A DNA stretch of 64,000 bases from Edaphobacter modestus. Its GTDB lineage: Bacteria; Acidobacteriota; Terriglobia; Terriglobales; Acidobacteriaceae. The DNA lies in the NCBI RefSeq assembly GCF_004217555.1, contig NZ_SHKW01000001.1, positions 4,650,001-4,714,000 of the forward strand, read 5' to 3'. Position 1 is the stretch's first letter. Every line of letters starts with the position of its first letter. Made by a program: the position numbers and the translations under genes. The notes under the pieces are model-generated. The model did not search any database, was not told the origin of the DNA, and was given only the letters and a program-made list of their open reading frames with translations. This document shows positions 25,296 through 34,752 of this stretch, one piece after another.

Positions 25296-27425
25296 ATGGG
25301 TCCGGAGGATCTTCCGCAAGCGCCGCAGAGTCGCGCCGATGATGTTTCAGGCGCATCCGAGCTGCGCCTGCTGACTGCACGGGTGGAAGCCCTCGAACGG
25401 GAGCTGGCCACGATGCGGTCGTCCGCAACAGGAGTTCCTTCTTCTCCAATAGCATCGCCGCCTCCACCGATACCCTCTCCTCCCATGCAGTCGCGGCCTT
25501 CCCGGGTCGCTCCAGTAGAGGCTCCGGCGGTTCCCCGTTCCTCCTCTTCGCTCGAGAATCGCCTCGGCGCGCAGGTCTTCAATCGAGTAGGCATCATCGC
25601 CCTGATGATTGGCGTGACATGGTTTCTGAAGCTTGCAATCGACAAACAATGGATCGGAGAAGTCGGGCGAATCCTTATCGGCCTGGTCGCGGGAGCAGGT
25701 GTCATCGTCTGGTCAGAGCGCTTTCGACGCAAGGGCTTTTCTACCTTCTCGTATTCGCTCAAGGCGATAGGTTCAGGAGTTCTCTATCTCACCCTCTGGG
25801 CGGCTTACCAGCTTTACCACGTGATGCCTTCAGAGGCGTGCCTGGGCGGCATGATTCTGATCACGGCATGGAACGCCTACATGGCATGGGCGCAGGACGC
25901 CGAGCTGCTTGCCGCGTATGCGCTTGCCGGAGGGCTCGCCACTCCACTTCTGCTGTCAACAGGCGGAAACCATGAAGCATTTCTCTTCACTTACCTGTTA
26001 GCGATCGACATGGCGACGGTCGCGCTGGTGCGAATCAAGCCCTGGCAGCGTCTGCTGCTTGGAGCCTTTCCGGCAACGGTCCTCTATTTCATCGCATGGT
26101 ACGCGAGATTTTATGAGGAGCCGGCGTTTGCAGTGACCACCGTCTTCGCGGGTCTGTTCTTTCTGGTCTTCGCCTTCGTTCCCCTTGGTTCGAGGACTCC
26201 GGAATCCGAGCCACATTCTGGCCTCTTCCGCTCGCTCAGCCGTTTTTTTCCGGAGATTCTTCTCCCGCTCGGCAATGCAGCCTTCATCTCGCTCGCGCTG
26301 TATTCGCTTATGCAGGCCTCCGGACGCCACTGGTTTCTTCCCTGGCTGATGCTCATCCTCGCTGCGACGTACCTGCTGATGGCGCGGCTGCCGCAAGGTT
26401 CGGTTCCCGCAGCAATGCATCTTTCTCTCGCGGTCGTCTTTCTTACAATCGCGATTCCTCTCAAGGCCAGTGGTCACTGGATCACCATCGCGTGGCTCGT
26501 CGAGGGAGTCGCTCTGCTCTGGGTGTCCGCACGAGTGGCATCGTTGCCGGCTGACGCTGAGGGTAGTTCTTCGCGTTCTTCCGGTGCGGCCAGTGTTCTG
26601 CGCTGGCTCTCTGCCGGGTCGCTCGTCCTCGGTCTAGGTGGTCTGTTGGCTGTGCCTTTCTGGTTCGATGCCGGCCAGACCCTGCCCCTCTTCAATCACA
26701 ACCTCGCAACCGCCCTGGTGGCTGCAGCGGCATTCGCGGCCACAGCATGGCTCGCCCTCCGAACCAGACGCATCGATCGGGTCGCCTTTCCGGCGTGGTC
26801 GCAGTTTGCCTTCCTCTCTCTGATCGCGGTGAATCTTGTCGCGGTTCTTCTTGGGCTGCGTGAGGTCGTAACGTCACGGTATGGTCCCTCGCCGCACTCG
26901 CCGTTTCTCAATGCAGACTTCGGTATGGCCCTGATGGGGCTGGTTATGCTTTCGGTTGTCGCCGCGGTTGCACTCCGCATCGCTGTCGCGGATGAGACGA
27001 CTCTTCTCTGGGCGCATCTCTCTGGCGGGTCCATCATCGTCATCAACCTTCTCGCTATTTTGACCGGCGTCCGGGAGATCCAATCGCTGTGGCCCGTGAC
27101 CGCGGCAAACTCCGACTCCGAGCTGCGTCGGGCTCTTGCCGTCTCCGCATTTCTCATGGCCTATGGAGCCGTTCTGCTTGCGGCCGGCTTTTGGCGTCGC
27201 ACGGCGTTCATACGCTGGCAGGCGCTTATCCTCCTTGTCTTCACTATCGGCAAGACCTTTCTCTATGACATGCGCAACCTCAGCCAGGGTTATCGCGTTG
27301 TCAGCTTCCTCGGCCTGGGCGCTCTTCTGATGACCGTAAGTTTCGCCTACCAGAAGGACTGGCTTGCCCTGCGCGATTCCGGAGTGGCGCACGGACCGGA
27401 GACTTCCTCAGGGCACGAATCGTGA
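25296..27425 (+). CDS. DUF2339 polytopic membrane protein
   Basis: A 709-residue protein. ATG 25296 begins MGPEDLPQAPQS; an in-frame upstream extension overlaps the divergent regulator and is not favoured. Residues 20-45 form a short coiled coil (RLLTARVEALERELATM), then a Pro/Ser linker, then VFNRVGIIALMIGVTWFLKLAID, which opens the DUF2339 domain of some 18-20 membrane segments. Function is unknown. It is coupled to the following DUF3999 gene, a pairing seen in many Proteobacteria and Acidobacteria. Confidence 0.85.
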   Translation: MGPEDLPQAPQSRADDVSGASELRLLTARVEALERELATMRSSATGVPSSPIASPPPPIPSPPMQSRPSRVAPVEAPAVPRSSSSLENRLGAQVFNRVGIIALMIGVTWFLKLAIDKQWIGEVGRILIGLVAGAGVIVWSERFRRKGFSTFSYSLKAIGSGVLYLTLWAAYQLYHVMPSEACLGGMILITAWNAYMAWAQDAELLAAYALAGGLATPLLLSTGGNHEAFLFTYLLAIDMATVALVRIKPWQRLLLGAFPATVLYFIAWYARFYEEPAFAVTTVFAGLFFLVFAFVPLGSRTPESEPHSGLFRSLSRFFPEILLPLGNAAFISLALYSLMQASGRHWFLPWLMLILAATYLLMARLPQGSVPAAMHLSLAVVFLTIAIPLKASGHWITIAWLVEGVALLWVSARVASLPADAEGSSSRSSGAASVLRWLSAGSLVLGLGGLLAVPFWFDAGQTLPLFNHNLATALVAAAAFAATAWLALRTRRIDRVAFPAWSQFAFLSLIAVNLVAVLLGLREVVTSRYGPSPHSPFLNADFGMALMGLVMLSVVAAVALRIAVADETTLLWAHLSGGSIIVINLLAILTGVREIQSLWPVTAANSDSELRRALAVSAFLMAYGAVLLAAGFWRRTAFIRWQALILLVFTIGKTFLYDMRNLSQGYRVVSFLGLGALLMTVSFAYQKDWLALRDSGVAHGPETSSGHES

Positions 27426-28714
27426 AGCGGCTCTCCCTGATTTTTCTGCTGCTCTGGTGCGCTGCGGCGGGTGCCGCGACACCGCCCCAGGCTGAGCGCC
27501 AATACTTCCGCTATCAGCGGGCAATTGTTCCTGCTGCCGTCGGGCAGAATTGCGCCGTGCTCGATGCGGCGACCTTCGCTCATTCTTCCGCGGCTCTCAA
27601 AGACCTGCGGCTGTATCCACAGACCGCGCAGGTGCAGGAGATTCCTTACGCTGTTACTCTCAGCGAGCCGGTCCAGCCAGACCCGGAGCCTGCCCGCGTT
27701 CTGAACCTGGGTCTGCATGGCCGCGTCCTCAGCTTCGATCTGGCGATGCCCCATCGCCCCTACACGGAGGTCGTGCTCGATCTTGCGGGAGTTGATTATA
27801 TTGTGACCGCAACCGTGACAGGCATAGAGCACCCCGGTGATCCCGCAGGAATCCGGCTTGGTGAACTCACCCTCTTCGACCTCACATCGCAACATCTCTC
27901 CCGCAGCACCACGCTGCCTCTGCAGGAGTCCACCTTTCCGTATCTGCACATTCAGCTGGATGTCTCGCCTGCGCCCGGCTCTCGCAGTATTTCGCCCCTG
28001 GTCGGGATGGTGCGTGGGGCCTCTGTTCCACCCAGTCGCGATGCCCAGACGGTCTTCTCGGTCGCCGCAGAAACCCAGACCATCACCCAACGCGGACGCC
28101 AGACCATCGCCCGCTTCACCTTGCCCGTGCGTGTTCCCGTAGAGCGCGTAACCTTTGTTCTCGCGCCCGAGTTCAAGGGGAACTTCAGCCGCAATGCCTC
28201 GATCAGCGATCATGCCTCCGGCACGCCAGCTTCCGCAGGCGAGGCCCTTGCCGGCAACATCTTTCGCGTTCGTCTCACCCAGGCCGGCCGGGAGATCCAT
28301 CAGCAGCGCCTCAGTATCCCCGCTACCCTTGGCTCCAATCTTCAGAGTGCAGCCGAGGTCGAAGTCGCGATCAACAATGGCGACGATCAGCCGCTTCCCA
28401 TCGCTGCAGTCCGGCTCGAGATGCGCCAGCGCCGCCTCTGTTTCAACGCCTCATCGACTGACTCGCTCACGCTCTTCTACGGGGATCCATCGCTCTCTTC
28501 GCCTGACTATGACTTTGCCCGCACTGCTGTACTTACCAATCAGACACCCCAGGCGCGTCTAGGCCCAGAGCAGAAAAATCCTGTCTATAGGGAGCGTCCC
28601 GACACGCGGGCTGCGACCGAGCGCCATCCGGAGCTGGTCTGGGTAGCCTTCCTCGCTGTCGTCTGCATTCTCGGCGTTGTCGCGATTCGTTCTTCTCGGC
28701 ATCTGCCGCAGTGA
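27422..28714 (+). CDS. DUF3999 membrane-anchored extracytoplasmic protein
   Basis: A 430-residue protein with a GTG start overlapping the DUF2339 stop by 4 bp (GTGA). It has a signal peptide ending AAAGAA-TP, a beta-rich extracytoplasmic region with FRYQRAIVPA at the start and a lectin-like middle, and one C-terminal membrane segment (LVWVAFLAVVCILGVVAI) with a basic cytoplasmic end. This matches DUF3999, the usual partner of DUF2339. An envelope or glycan-related role is a guess. Confidence 0.82.
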   Translation: MKRLSLIFLLLWCAAAGAATPPQAERQYFRYQRAIVPAAVGQNCAVLDAATFAHSSAALKDLRLYPQTAQVQEIPYAVTLSEPVQPDPEPARVLNLGLHGRVLSFDLAMPHRPYTEVVLDLAGVDYIVTATVTGIEHPGDPAGIRLGELTLFDLTSQHLSRSTTLPLQESTFPYLHIQLDVSPAPGSRSISPLVGMVRGASVPPSRDAQTVFSVAAETQTITQRGRQTIARFTLPVRVPVERVTFVLAPEFKGNFSRNASISDHASGTPASAGEALAGNIFRVRLTQAGREIHQQRLSIPATLGSNLQSAAEVEVAINNGDDQPLPIAAVRLEMRQRRLCFNASSTDSLTLFYGDPSLSSPDYDFARTAVLTNQTPQARLGPEQKNPVYRERPDTRAATERHPELVWVAFLAVVCILGVVAIRSSRHLPQ

Positions 28715-28734
28715 CCTTTGCGGCGCAGGTTTTT

Positions 28735-31395
28735 CTACCGCATCGCCGCATCGACCTCTTTCATCCAGTTCGGCGACTTCAACAGTTCGCGCGGCTTCGA
28801 TCCGTCGGCAGGACCCACCAGGCCATCGTTGTACATCATGTCGACCAGGTGCGCGGCGCGACCGTAGCCGATGCGCAGCCTGCGCTGCAGCAGGGAGGTC
28901 GATGCCTTGCCGAATTCAAAGACGAGCCGGACCGCATCGTCGTACATCGGATCGTCGGCTTCGCCATCGGAGCTGCCGTCGATGTCCTTCCCGGACTCGT
29001 CTTTCGGACCTTCGAGGAATCCTTCCACGTACTCGGCCTGGCCCTGGGCCTTCCAGAATTCGGTGACGGCTGAGATCTCTTTTTCGGTAACGAAAGGTGC
29101 ATGCACGCGCTGTACGCGGCTTGTGCCCGGTGGCAGATAGAGCATGTCGCCGCGGCCAAGAAGGCTCTCAGCGCCGTTGGAATCGATAATCGTGCGCGAG
29201 TCTACCTTCGTCGCCAGACGGAAGCTCATGCGCGTAGGCACGTTGGCCTTGATGAGACCGGTAATCACGTCGACGGAAGGGCGCTGCGTCGCCAGTACCA
29301 GGTGAATTCCCACAGCACGCGCCATCTGTGCGAGCCGCGTGATCGCTTCTTCGACGTTGGCCCTGTCAAGCATCATCAGGTCGGCAAGCTCGTCGATGAT
29401 GATCATGATGTAAGGCAGCGGTTCCTGATTCACGTCCTCGAAGAGATGCCCACTGCCGCTGTCGAAGAGCTTATTGAACTGATCGATATTGCGAACGTGA
29501 TTCGCCGCCAGCAGCTTCAGTCGGCGCTCCATCTCGCGCACCGCATTGCGCAGCGCGTTGGCTGCAAGCTTGGCCTCGGTAATGATGGGAGTGAAGAGGT
29601 GCGGAATTCCCTCATACATGCCGAGTTCAACCCGCTTCGGGTCGACAAGGATCATGCGCACTTGTTCGGGTGTGGATTTGAACAGAACGCTCATGATCAT
29701 CGCGTTGATGGCGACCGATTTACCTGAACCTGTTGAACCGGCGATCAGAACGTGCGGCATGGCCGCAAGGTCTCCAGTGACGATGCGACCATTGATGTCC
29801 TTGCCAAGAGCGATCGCAAGCCGCGACTTGGATTGAGCGAAGCTCTCGCATTCGACGACGTCGCGCAGCCAGATGGTCTCGCGCTCGGAGTTGGGGACCT
29901 GAATTCCGACCGTGGATTTTCCAGCCATTCGCTCGATCAGGATGCTCTCGGCGGCCATCGCGAGGCAGAGATCGTCAGCCAGCCCGGTGACTCGCGAATA
30001 CTTCACGCCGGCATCCGGCTTGAACTCGAAGGTTGTCACGACAGGACCGGGATTGATATGGGTTACCTGCCCATCGACGTCGAACTCGGCGCACTTTTCT
30101 ACAAGCACACGCGCTTCTTCGCGCAGGGCATCTTCGCGTACCGTCGCCTGCTCTTCGCTGCGATGCAGCAGCGAAGAGGGAGGAAGTTTATACCCGCGCA
30201 CGCTCTTTGGCGTGATCGCCACTGCCTTGATGTCGGCATCCGCACGTCTTCCGAACGAGATGCCGCGCTCCGCCGTATCGGCAGGCACGGGAACGGGCTG
30301 GATCTCGTCGACAGGCCTCTTCAGCGCGCGCGCCGGAGCCATCTCGCGGCTGGTCACGGGTGGTGGTGTGTGCCGCTCAACCTCGGGACTGAATTCGCTG
30401 TCACCGAAGTTGGAAACGTCGTCGATTGCTCGTAGCGGTGCAGCCGCCTTCGCAAGCGCCTCAGCGTAGGGAGCCGCCGCTGCCGCTGCAGTACCCAACG
30501 GTGTCACTGGAGGAGCGTCGACCATGGTCCGCGGCATAGCCTGCCACACAGAAGATTCGGCAGCCGCAGCCCCAGTCTCCTGTTCAGCCTCAATTCGCCT
30601 GTTCTTTCTGCGACGGCTCAGCCATCCAAAAAGGCTGCCCAGCAGAGTGGGGTTTGGCTCCTTGCTTTGTGCCTGGGCTTCACGAGCTTTGTGTTCGACC
30701 AGTTCACGCTCTCGCTGCGCGCGCAGCTCGGCCCGCTCACGCTTGCTGCCGTACTGCTCCATCGGAAGATCTGCTCCGCGGCGGCTCTCTCGCCACGTCG
30801 ACCATCGCTCCCAAAGTCGCTGGGCAAACCCAAAGCGCATCGTCGTCCACTCGCGAGCTGTATTGAAGGTGAAGGTCGTCGCCAGATAGAGCGAGAGCGC
30901 AACCATCAGTGCCAGGACGATGGAAGCGCCGGGAAGGTTGAGATAGGCCACCAGCATGTCGGCCAGCAGACGCCCGCTCGTTCCTTCGATCGGCAGCGCG
31001 CCGCGCCACAGCATATGACCAGGCAGAAGAGCGATCGCCGCCGGACCGAAGATAATCCACATCGCGAGTCCCACGGCCTTGGCTACGGGCGAGCCCGCAG
31101 GTCGCGACATCATCCAGCAAATTCCGAGTCTTCCAAGCACCAGGGGAAGAAAGAAAGCTGCCAGACCGATGGACTGCAACATGGCGTCGGAGATGTAAGC
31201 GCCCGTAATCCCTGTCCAGTTGTGCGCCGGACGCCCTGCAACGGAGATACCCACGGTATTGAAGGAGCGATCAGTGGGAGTGTAGCTTACCAGGGCCAGC
31301 AGAAGCAGCGCGGCAGCCACCAGTACCGTCAGGCCGATAATCTCGTTCAGGCGGCGATTGCGAGTCGGGGTCGAGACAAGTCTAAAGGTCTTCAT
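28735..31395 (-). CDS. ftsK: FtsK/SpoIIIE DNA translocase
   Basis: An 886-residue chromosome-segregation motor at the division septum. Four or so N-terminal membrane segments lie within residues 18-175. A low-complexity Glu/Arg/Ala/Pro linker runs to about 395. The RecA-like motor follows, with Walker A at 553-560 (GSTGSGKS) and Walker B in MIIIDELADLMM. The C-terminal gamma winged helix (about 815-880, QRRLRIGYGRAAHLVD) should read KOPS-type polar sequences. The linker is short compared with E. coli FtsK. It is convergent with the DUF3999 gene. Confidence 0.95.
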   Translation of the reverse strand: MKTFRLVSTPTRNRRLNEIIGLTVLVAAALLLLALVSYTPTDRSFNTVGISVAGRPAHNWTGITGAYISDAMLQSIGLAAFFLPLVLGRLGICWMMSRPAGSPVAKAVGLAMWIIFGPAAIALLPGHMLWRGALPIEGTSGRLLADMLVAYLNLPGASIVLALMVALSLYLATTFTFNTAREWTTMRFGFAQRLWERWSTWRESRRGADLPMEQYGSKRERAELRAQRERELVEHKAREAQAQSKEPNPTLLGSLFGWLSRRRKNRRIEAEQETGAAAAESSVWQAMPRTMVDAPPVTPLGTAAAAAAPYAEALAKAAAPLRAIDDVSNFGDSEFSPEVERHTPPPVTSREMAPARALKRPVDEIQPVPVPADTAERGISFGRRADADIKAVAITPKSVRGYKLPPSSLLHRSEEQATVREDALREEARVLVEKCAEFDVDGQVTHINPGPVVTTFEFKPDAGVKYSRVTGLADDLCLAMAAESILIERMAGKSTVGIQVPNSERETIWLRDVVECESFAQSKSRLAIALGKDINGRIVTGDLAAMPHVLIAGSTGSGKSVAINAMIMSVLFKSTPEQVRMILVDPKRVELGMYEGIPHLFTPIITEAKLAANALRNAVREMERRLKLLAANHVRNIDQFNKLFDSGSGHLFEDVNQEPLPYIMIIIDELADLMMLDRANVEEAITRLAQMARAVGIHLVLATQRPSVDVITGLIKANVPTRMSFRLATKVDSRTIIDSNGAESLLGRGDMLYLPPGTSRVQRVHAPFVTEKEISAVTEFWKAQGQAEYVEGFLEGPKDESGKDIDGSSDGEADDPMYDDAVRLVFEFGKASTSLLQRRLRIGYGRAAHLVDMMYNDGLVGPADGSKPRELLKSPNWMKEVDAAMR

Positions 31396-31759
31396 CGGGG
31401 ATTTGCGCAGCCTCTCTCACATGCCGGCAGCCGAGCCTCTTCGTGCCGGCCGGTCGTAGCAGGTTCGCCACCGAGGCTGTAAACCACCAGAGCAGCTTCG
31501 ATTATCCCAGACTGAATCAGCCAAAATGCGAAACAAAATCGAAAAACTGCCCGGCAGGTATCCGGATGCAAACCTCGGCCAAAAGCGCGCATCTATCCCT
31601 ATAACTTCCCGCCGAATGAACTTCGGCGGCCCTTAGGATCCGGTTGGCAGGGGAGCGGGATTTTCGCGATTTCTCCTGCTTGCCGCCGGCGAAGGAGAAT
31701 CGCTGATAGCCGGCGGACCCTGCTCAACTGGAACAAAATTTCGAAAAAGAGGTCTCCCG
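31396..31759. other. 364-bp divergent gap; no gene seen
   Basis: Upstream region of ftsK and of the DUF2383 gene. It contains a perfect hairpin CCGCCGAA (31609-31616) / TTCGGCGG (31622-31629) and a pair of GCCGGC blocks near 31687 and 31710. No convincing promoter or small gene was found. Confidence 0.5.
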
Positions 31760-32224
31760 ATGCCGACGGACGCTGACAAGCGTAATGAGTTGCACCTCGC
31801 GCTGCTATCTGTGATCAACACCCTTGTGGACGGGCAAAAGGGACTCGCCGACATAGGCGACCACCTTGAGGACCAGACCCTGAAGCGTTACTTCCTCGCG
31901 GAATCGTTGAAACGGGCCCGCTTTCGTGGGGATCTGGAGGAGGTTCTCCATCAAAATGGCTTTCACGACATAAAAGAATCGGGAACCACTGCCGGCACGA
32001 TTCAGCGCGTCTGGGGAGATCTCAAAGCGAAGCTTGGCGGCGGAGATCACACCCTGCTTGCAACTGCGGAGGAGGGCGAAGACACCACGAAAGAGGCTTA
32101 TGAGGATGTCTTGAAACATGATCTGCCCCTGCCGATTCGCCAGATTCTGGCGGAGCAGCAGGCTCACATTCTTACTTCCCATGACTATGTGAAGAGCCAC
32201 CGCGACGCAGCGGTTACAAAGTAA
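31760..32224 (+). CDS. DUF2383/PA2169-family four-helix-bundle protein
   Basis: A 154-residue helical protein with AAAGAGG about 8 nt upstream. The ferritin-like pattern is visible: LALLSVINTLVDGQKGLADI, then LKRYFLAESLKRARFRGDLE, a linker with GTTAGTIQRVWGDLK, then a fourth helix with LPIRQILAEQQAHILTSHDYV. The PA2169 family is associated with stress responses and its biochemical role is unknown. It is a single-gene unit with its own terminator. Confidence 0.8.
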   Translation: MPTDADKRNELHLALLSVINTLVDGQKGLADIGDHLEDQTLKRYFLAESLKRARFRGDLEEVLHQNGFHDIKESGTTAGTIQRVWGDLKAKLGGGDHTLLATAEEGEDTTKEAYEDVLKHDLPLPIRQILAEQQAHILTSHDYVKSHRDAAVTK

Positions 32225-32246
32225 TCCTTACAGACAGGTCTTTGAG

Positions 32247-32287
32247 GGCACGTGCGAATTTACACCGCACGTGCCTTTGAGTTTTTG
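32247..32287 (+). terminator. Terminator after the DUF2383 gene
   Basis: A 10-bp stem GGCACGTGCG (32247-32256) / CGCACGTGCC (32266-32275), a 9-nt loop, then TTTGAGTTTTT. It may also serve the convergent uppP gene. Confidence 0.85.
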
Positions 32288-32305
32288 GGCCACTAGTATC
32301 CGCAA

Positions 32306-33187
32306 CTAGTATCCAAGGTGGTGGAGATAAAACACCGCGCAAGACGCTGCCAGACAGTAGATCCCGAACAGATACCAGCGTCCTTCCTCAAGCCACGCGC
32401 TGAGCCACTTCAGGGCAATCAGCCCGGCGAAGAACGCCAGGACCATTCCGATCACGCTCGTCGCTACGCTGCTTTGCAGATCAATGTGCAACCCCCTGGC
32501 AGCCGCCTCGTGGGAGGCCTTCACGAGCCGCATTGCCTCGCGCAGGACAACGGGTGGCGTCAGAATGACTGCGAGCGCGAAACTGAATCGCTCCGCGCGG
32601 TCTTTGCCGGCCCCGGTCAGCATACCGGTCGAGATGGTTGCACCGGACCGCGAGAAGCCGCGGAAGGGAAGACAAAGTCCCTGCACAGCTCCCATCCATC
32701 CCGCCTGCCCCATGGTGACACTGTTTCCGTAGACCTGCGTTGCTGGAGCGCCTTTGCGTTCACGCAGTCCGGCGATGATGATCAGCACTCCTGCAGCAAG
32801 AAGCGCGGGGGCAATCAGATCCAGCCTTCCGAAGAGCTCTTCAATCTCAGCATTGGGCGCTCCGTGAAACATCGTCTTCTCGATCGCGGTCTTCAGGATG
32901 CCGCCGATCAGAACTGTGAGGACCGATGCCCAGGCAGCACGAACCACAAAACGCTTAAACGCATCCGCGCTTGAGAAGTAGGTTTTCTTCCACTGCTTCC
33001 AGAAATATGCAATCACCGCGAACATCGTGCCCGTGTGCAGCATGACCAGCAGCAGCGTCATCTGGGGAGAGGATGGATCAAGTCCCATCAGTTTCTCGGC
33101 GACAACAACGTGAGCAGAGCTGGAGACCGGCAGCAGTTCTGCGAGTCCCTGCACAATGGCGAGCACAACGACCTTCAAAATCGGCAT
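32306..33187 (-). CDS. uppP: Undecaprenyl-diphosphatase
   Basis: A 293-residue BacA/UppP membrane phosphatase that recycles the undecaprenyl carrier for peptidoglycan synthesis. The two family motifs are present: GLAELLPVSSSAH (Glu17, Ser22-24) and GLCLPFRGFSRSGATIS. The second has PFRGFSRSG where most family members have IPGISRSG, a mild deviation. It is the last gene of a minus-strand run starting with the patatin gene. The ribosome binding site is weak. Confidence 0.92.
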   Translation of the reverse strand: MPILKVVVLAIVQGLAELLPVSSSAHVVVAEKLMGLDPSSPQMTLLLVMLHTGTMFAVIAYFWKQWKKTYFSSADAFKRFVVRAAWASVLTVLIGGILKTAIEKTMFHGAPNAEIEELFGRLDLIAPALLAAGVLIIIAGLRERKGAPATQVYGNSVTMGQAGWMGAVQGLCLPFRGFSRSGATISTGMLTGAGKDRAERFSFALAVILTPPVVLREAMRLVKASHEAAARGLHIDLQSSVATSVIGMVLAFFAGLIALKWLSAWLEEGRWYLFGIYCLAASCAVFYLHHLGY

Positions 33188-33229
33188 AACTTTATGCTAC
33201 ATGTTTGCCTGAAAGTTCCTGTGAAGATG

Positions 33230-33703
33230 CTATCCGCCCTGAGTGGAGAGTACCTTTTCAAACACGGCGGAGGTCTTTGTCTGAACGAATCCCTCCCGCA
33301 GATAGAATCGGTGTGCCCGCTCGCGAGTCATCCTCGACGTCACCCTGAGCAGGGAGACTCCCCGTCGCTGGCTCCATCGTTCTGCCTCCGCGCACAATCG
33401 CCTCCCGATACCGACCGAGCGGACACCCTCCTTCACCACCAGACCGGTAATCAGGGTGTGGGGAGACGATTGCAGGTGTCGAACGACTTCCGCCTCAATC
33501 CACCCCACCACTTCATTCCCGAGACAGGCAACAAGGACCAGATGATGGTCGGGAAGCGGAAGCATTCCTTCGAGGCGTGCCTTCATCTCGCTCGTCGAGG
33601 TCTCGTACCCAAGCTCTCCGCTCAGCTTTGCCACCGCTTCTGCATCTTCGGCGGCAACCCCACGGAGGACCAACTCCTCGTCGTCAGTCGCGATCGTTTC
33701 CAT
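33230..33703 (-). CDS. GNAT-family N-acetyltransferase
   Basis: A 157-residue acetyltransferase. The acetyl-CoA loop is VKEGVRSVGIGRRLC (a Q/RxxGxG/A variant) near residues 90-104, followed by the helix AEAERWSQRRG and a C-terminal RAHRFYLREGFVQT strand-turn. Substrate unknown. It overlaps the upstream SH3 gene by 20 bp, so it is translated from the same mRNA. AGGGGA lies about 9 nt before the ATG. Confidence 0.88.
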   Translation of the reverse strand: METIATDDEELVLRGVAAEDAEAVAKLSGELGYETSTSEMKARLEGMLPLPDHHLVLVACLGNEVVGWIEAEVVRHLQSSPHTLITGLVVKEGVRSVGIGRRLCAEAERWSQRRGVSLLRVTSRMTRERAHRFYLREGFVQTKTSAVFEKVLSTQGG

Positions 33704-34703
33704 AGATGGCGATCCCCTGTTTGACTTTGAAGGCGATGCTCACCGCACGGGCTGCAAAGTCTGTCTGCGGGAACTTCGCCTTCACCTCTGCGGCGAATGA
33801 CTGGGTCTTCGCAGCGGCGTCGTCCGCCTTTTTCCTGTCTTCCTGGACTGCGTACATGGTCACGACAGTTGCTTCGCGGTAGACGGCGTTATACAGCGCC
33901 TCTGCGGTTCGCGGACCATCCGGGAACTGGTGCGCATACTTCTCGTAGAGTCCTGCTTCCATCTCCGGGCATTTGGGAAGACCCTGCCAGTCACCGCACA
34001 ACTTGTTGTCGAGCATCTCGAACGCAGCCATCGCGGCATACTTGGATCCCGGGTAGTTTTTGATGATCTTCTTCATCTCACCCTCGAAGATTCGCGGCCG
34101 CAGGTTGGCATCCTGCTCCTTGGCGGAGGGCAGGGTGCTGATGTCCCGCTTCTCCAGTCGCCAGCGAATGTCTGCCGAGCGCCAGGCTGCCTCCGGTGCC
34201 AGCGTCGACTGCGGAAAATAATCAGACACCCGGCGATACAACAGGTGAGCCTCCATCGCCGCGTCTTTTGGAGCATTTGGCTTGGTAGCTGCGTCCTCAA
34301 GGTTCGCGGCGGCGCCGTACAGAATCACATCGCCCTCCGCGGTTGTTGGTCCAACCACACCTTTGTCGCGAATCCATCCGGAAGATGGTGTCGGTGCGGC
34401 GTCGTCCCCAAACTCCGGCTTGTCTTCAGGATCTTCCTGAACGTCGGTGTTCGCGAAGACCTTCACCCAGGGTGAACTGCGCTCCACCACAACGACTTCG
34501 TGGCCTGGAGCTACCATCGAGAGCCTCTGCGAGTTCGCATCCGCGGCTACATAAACGTTCGCTTCATGCAGCACGGTCGCGCGCGCGGCACGGTCGTAGC
34601 CAGATTCGTTCTTCGACTTCTGGGGCAATGCAGCCGGCGCTATCAGCAGCATGGCGGCACCCGTACCTATCCAACGCAACCATTCGTTTCGCATAGCCGA
34701 CAT
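33684..34703 (-). CDS. Secreted SH3-like / tetratricopeptide-like protein
   Basis: A 339-residue protein. A signal peptide (WIGTGAAMLLIAPAALP) is followed by a bacterial SH3-like domain (ATVLHEANVYVAADANSQRL to SPWVKVF). A helical-repeat part with BamD-like features comes next (LLYRRVSDYFPQSTLAPEAAW, then YPGSKYAAMAAFEML). It probably works in the periplasm near the cell wall. ATG at 34703 or 34694 are both possible; no clear Shine-Dalgarno separates them. Function not recognised. Confidence 0.65.
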   Translation of the reverse strand: MSAMRNEWLRWIGTGAAMLLIAPAALPQKSKNESGYDRAARATVLHEANVYVAADANSQRLSMVAPGHEVVVVERSSPWVKVFANTDVQEDPEDKPEFGDDAAPTPSSGWIRDKGVVGPTTAEGDVILYGAAANLEDAATKPNAPKDAAMEAHLLYRRVSDYFPQSTLAPEAAWRSADIRWRLEKRDISTLPSAKEQDANLRPRIFEGEMKKIIKNYPGSKYAAMAAFEMLDNKLCGDWQGLPKCPEMEAGLYEKYAHQFPDGPRTAEALYNAVYREATVVTMYAVQEDRKKADDAAAKTQSFAAEVKAKFPQTDFAARAVSIAFKVKQGIAIYGNDRD

Positions 34704-34752
34704 CTTAGATCAGACGGTGCCGGTTTGCAGGGCGGGATCGTCGACGCAACAC

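Noticed and set aside
31730..31755. ECF-type promoter GGAAC-N17-GTCT before the DUF2383 gene
   Set aside because: It would place the transcript start at or after the start codon, leaving no room for the visible ribosome binding site.
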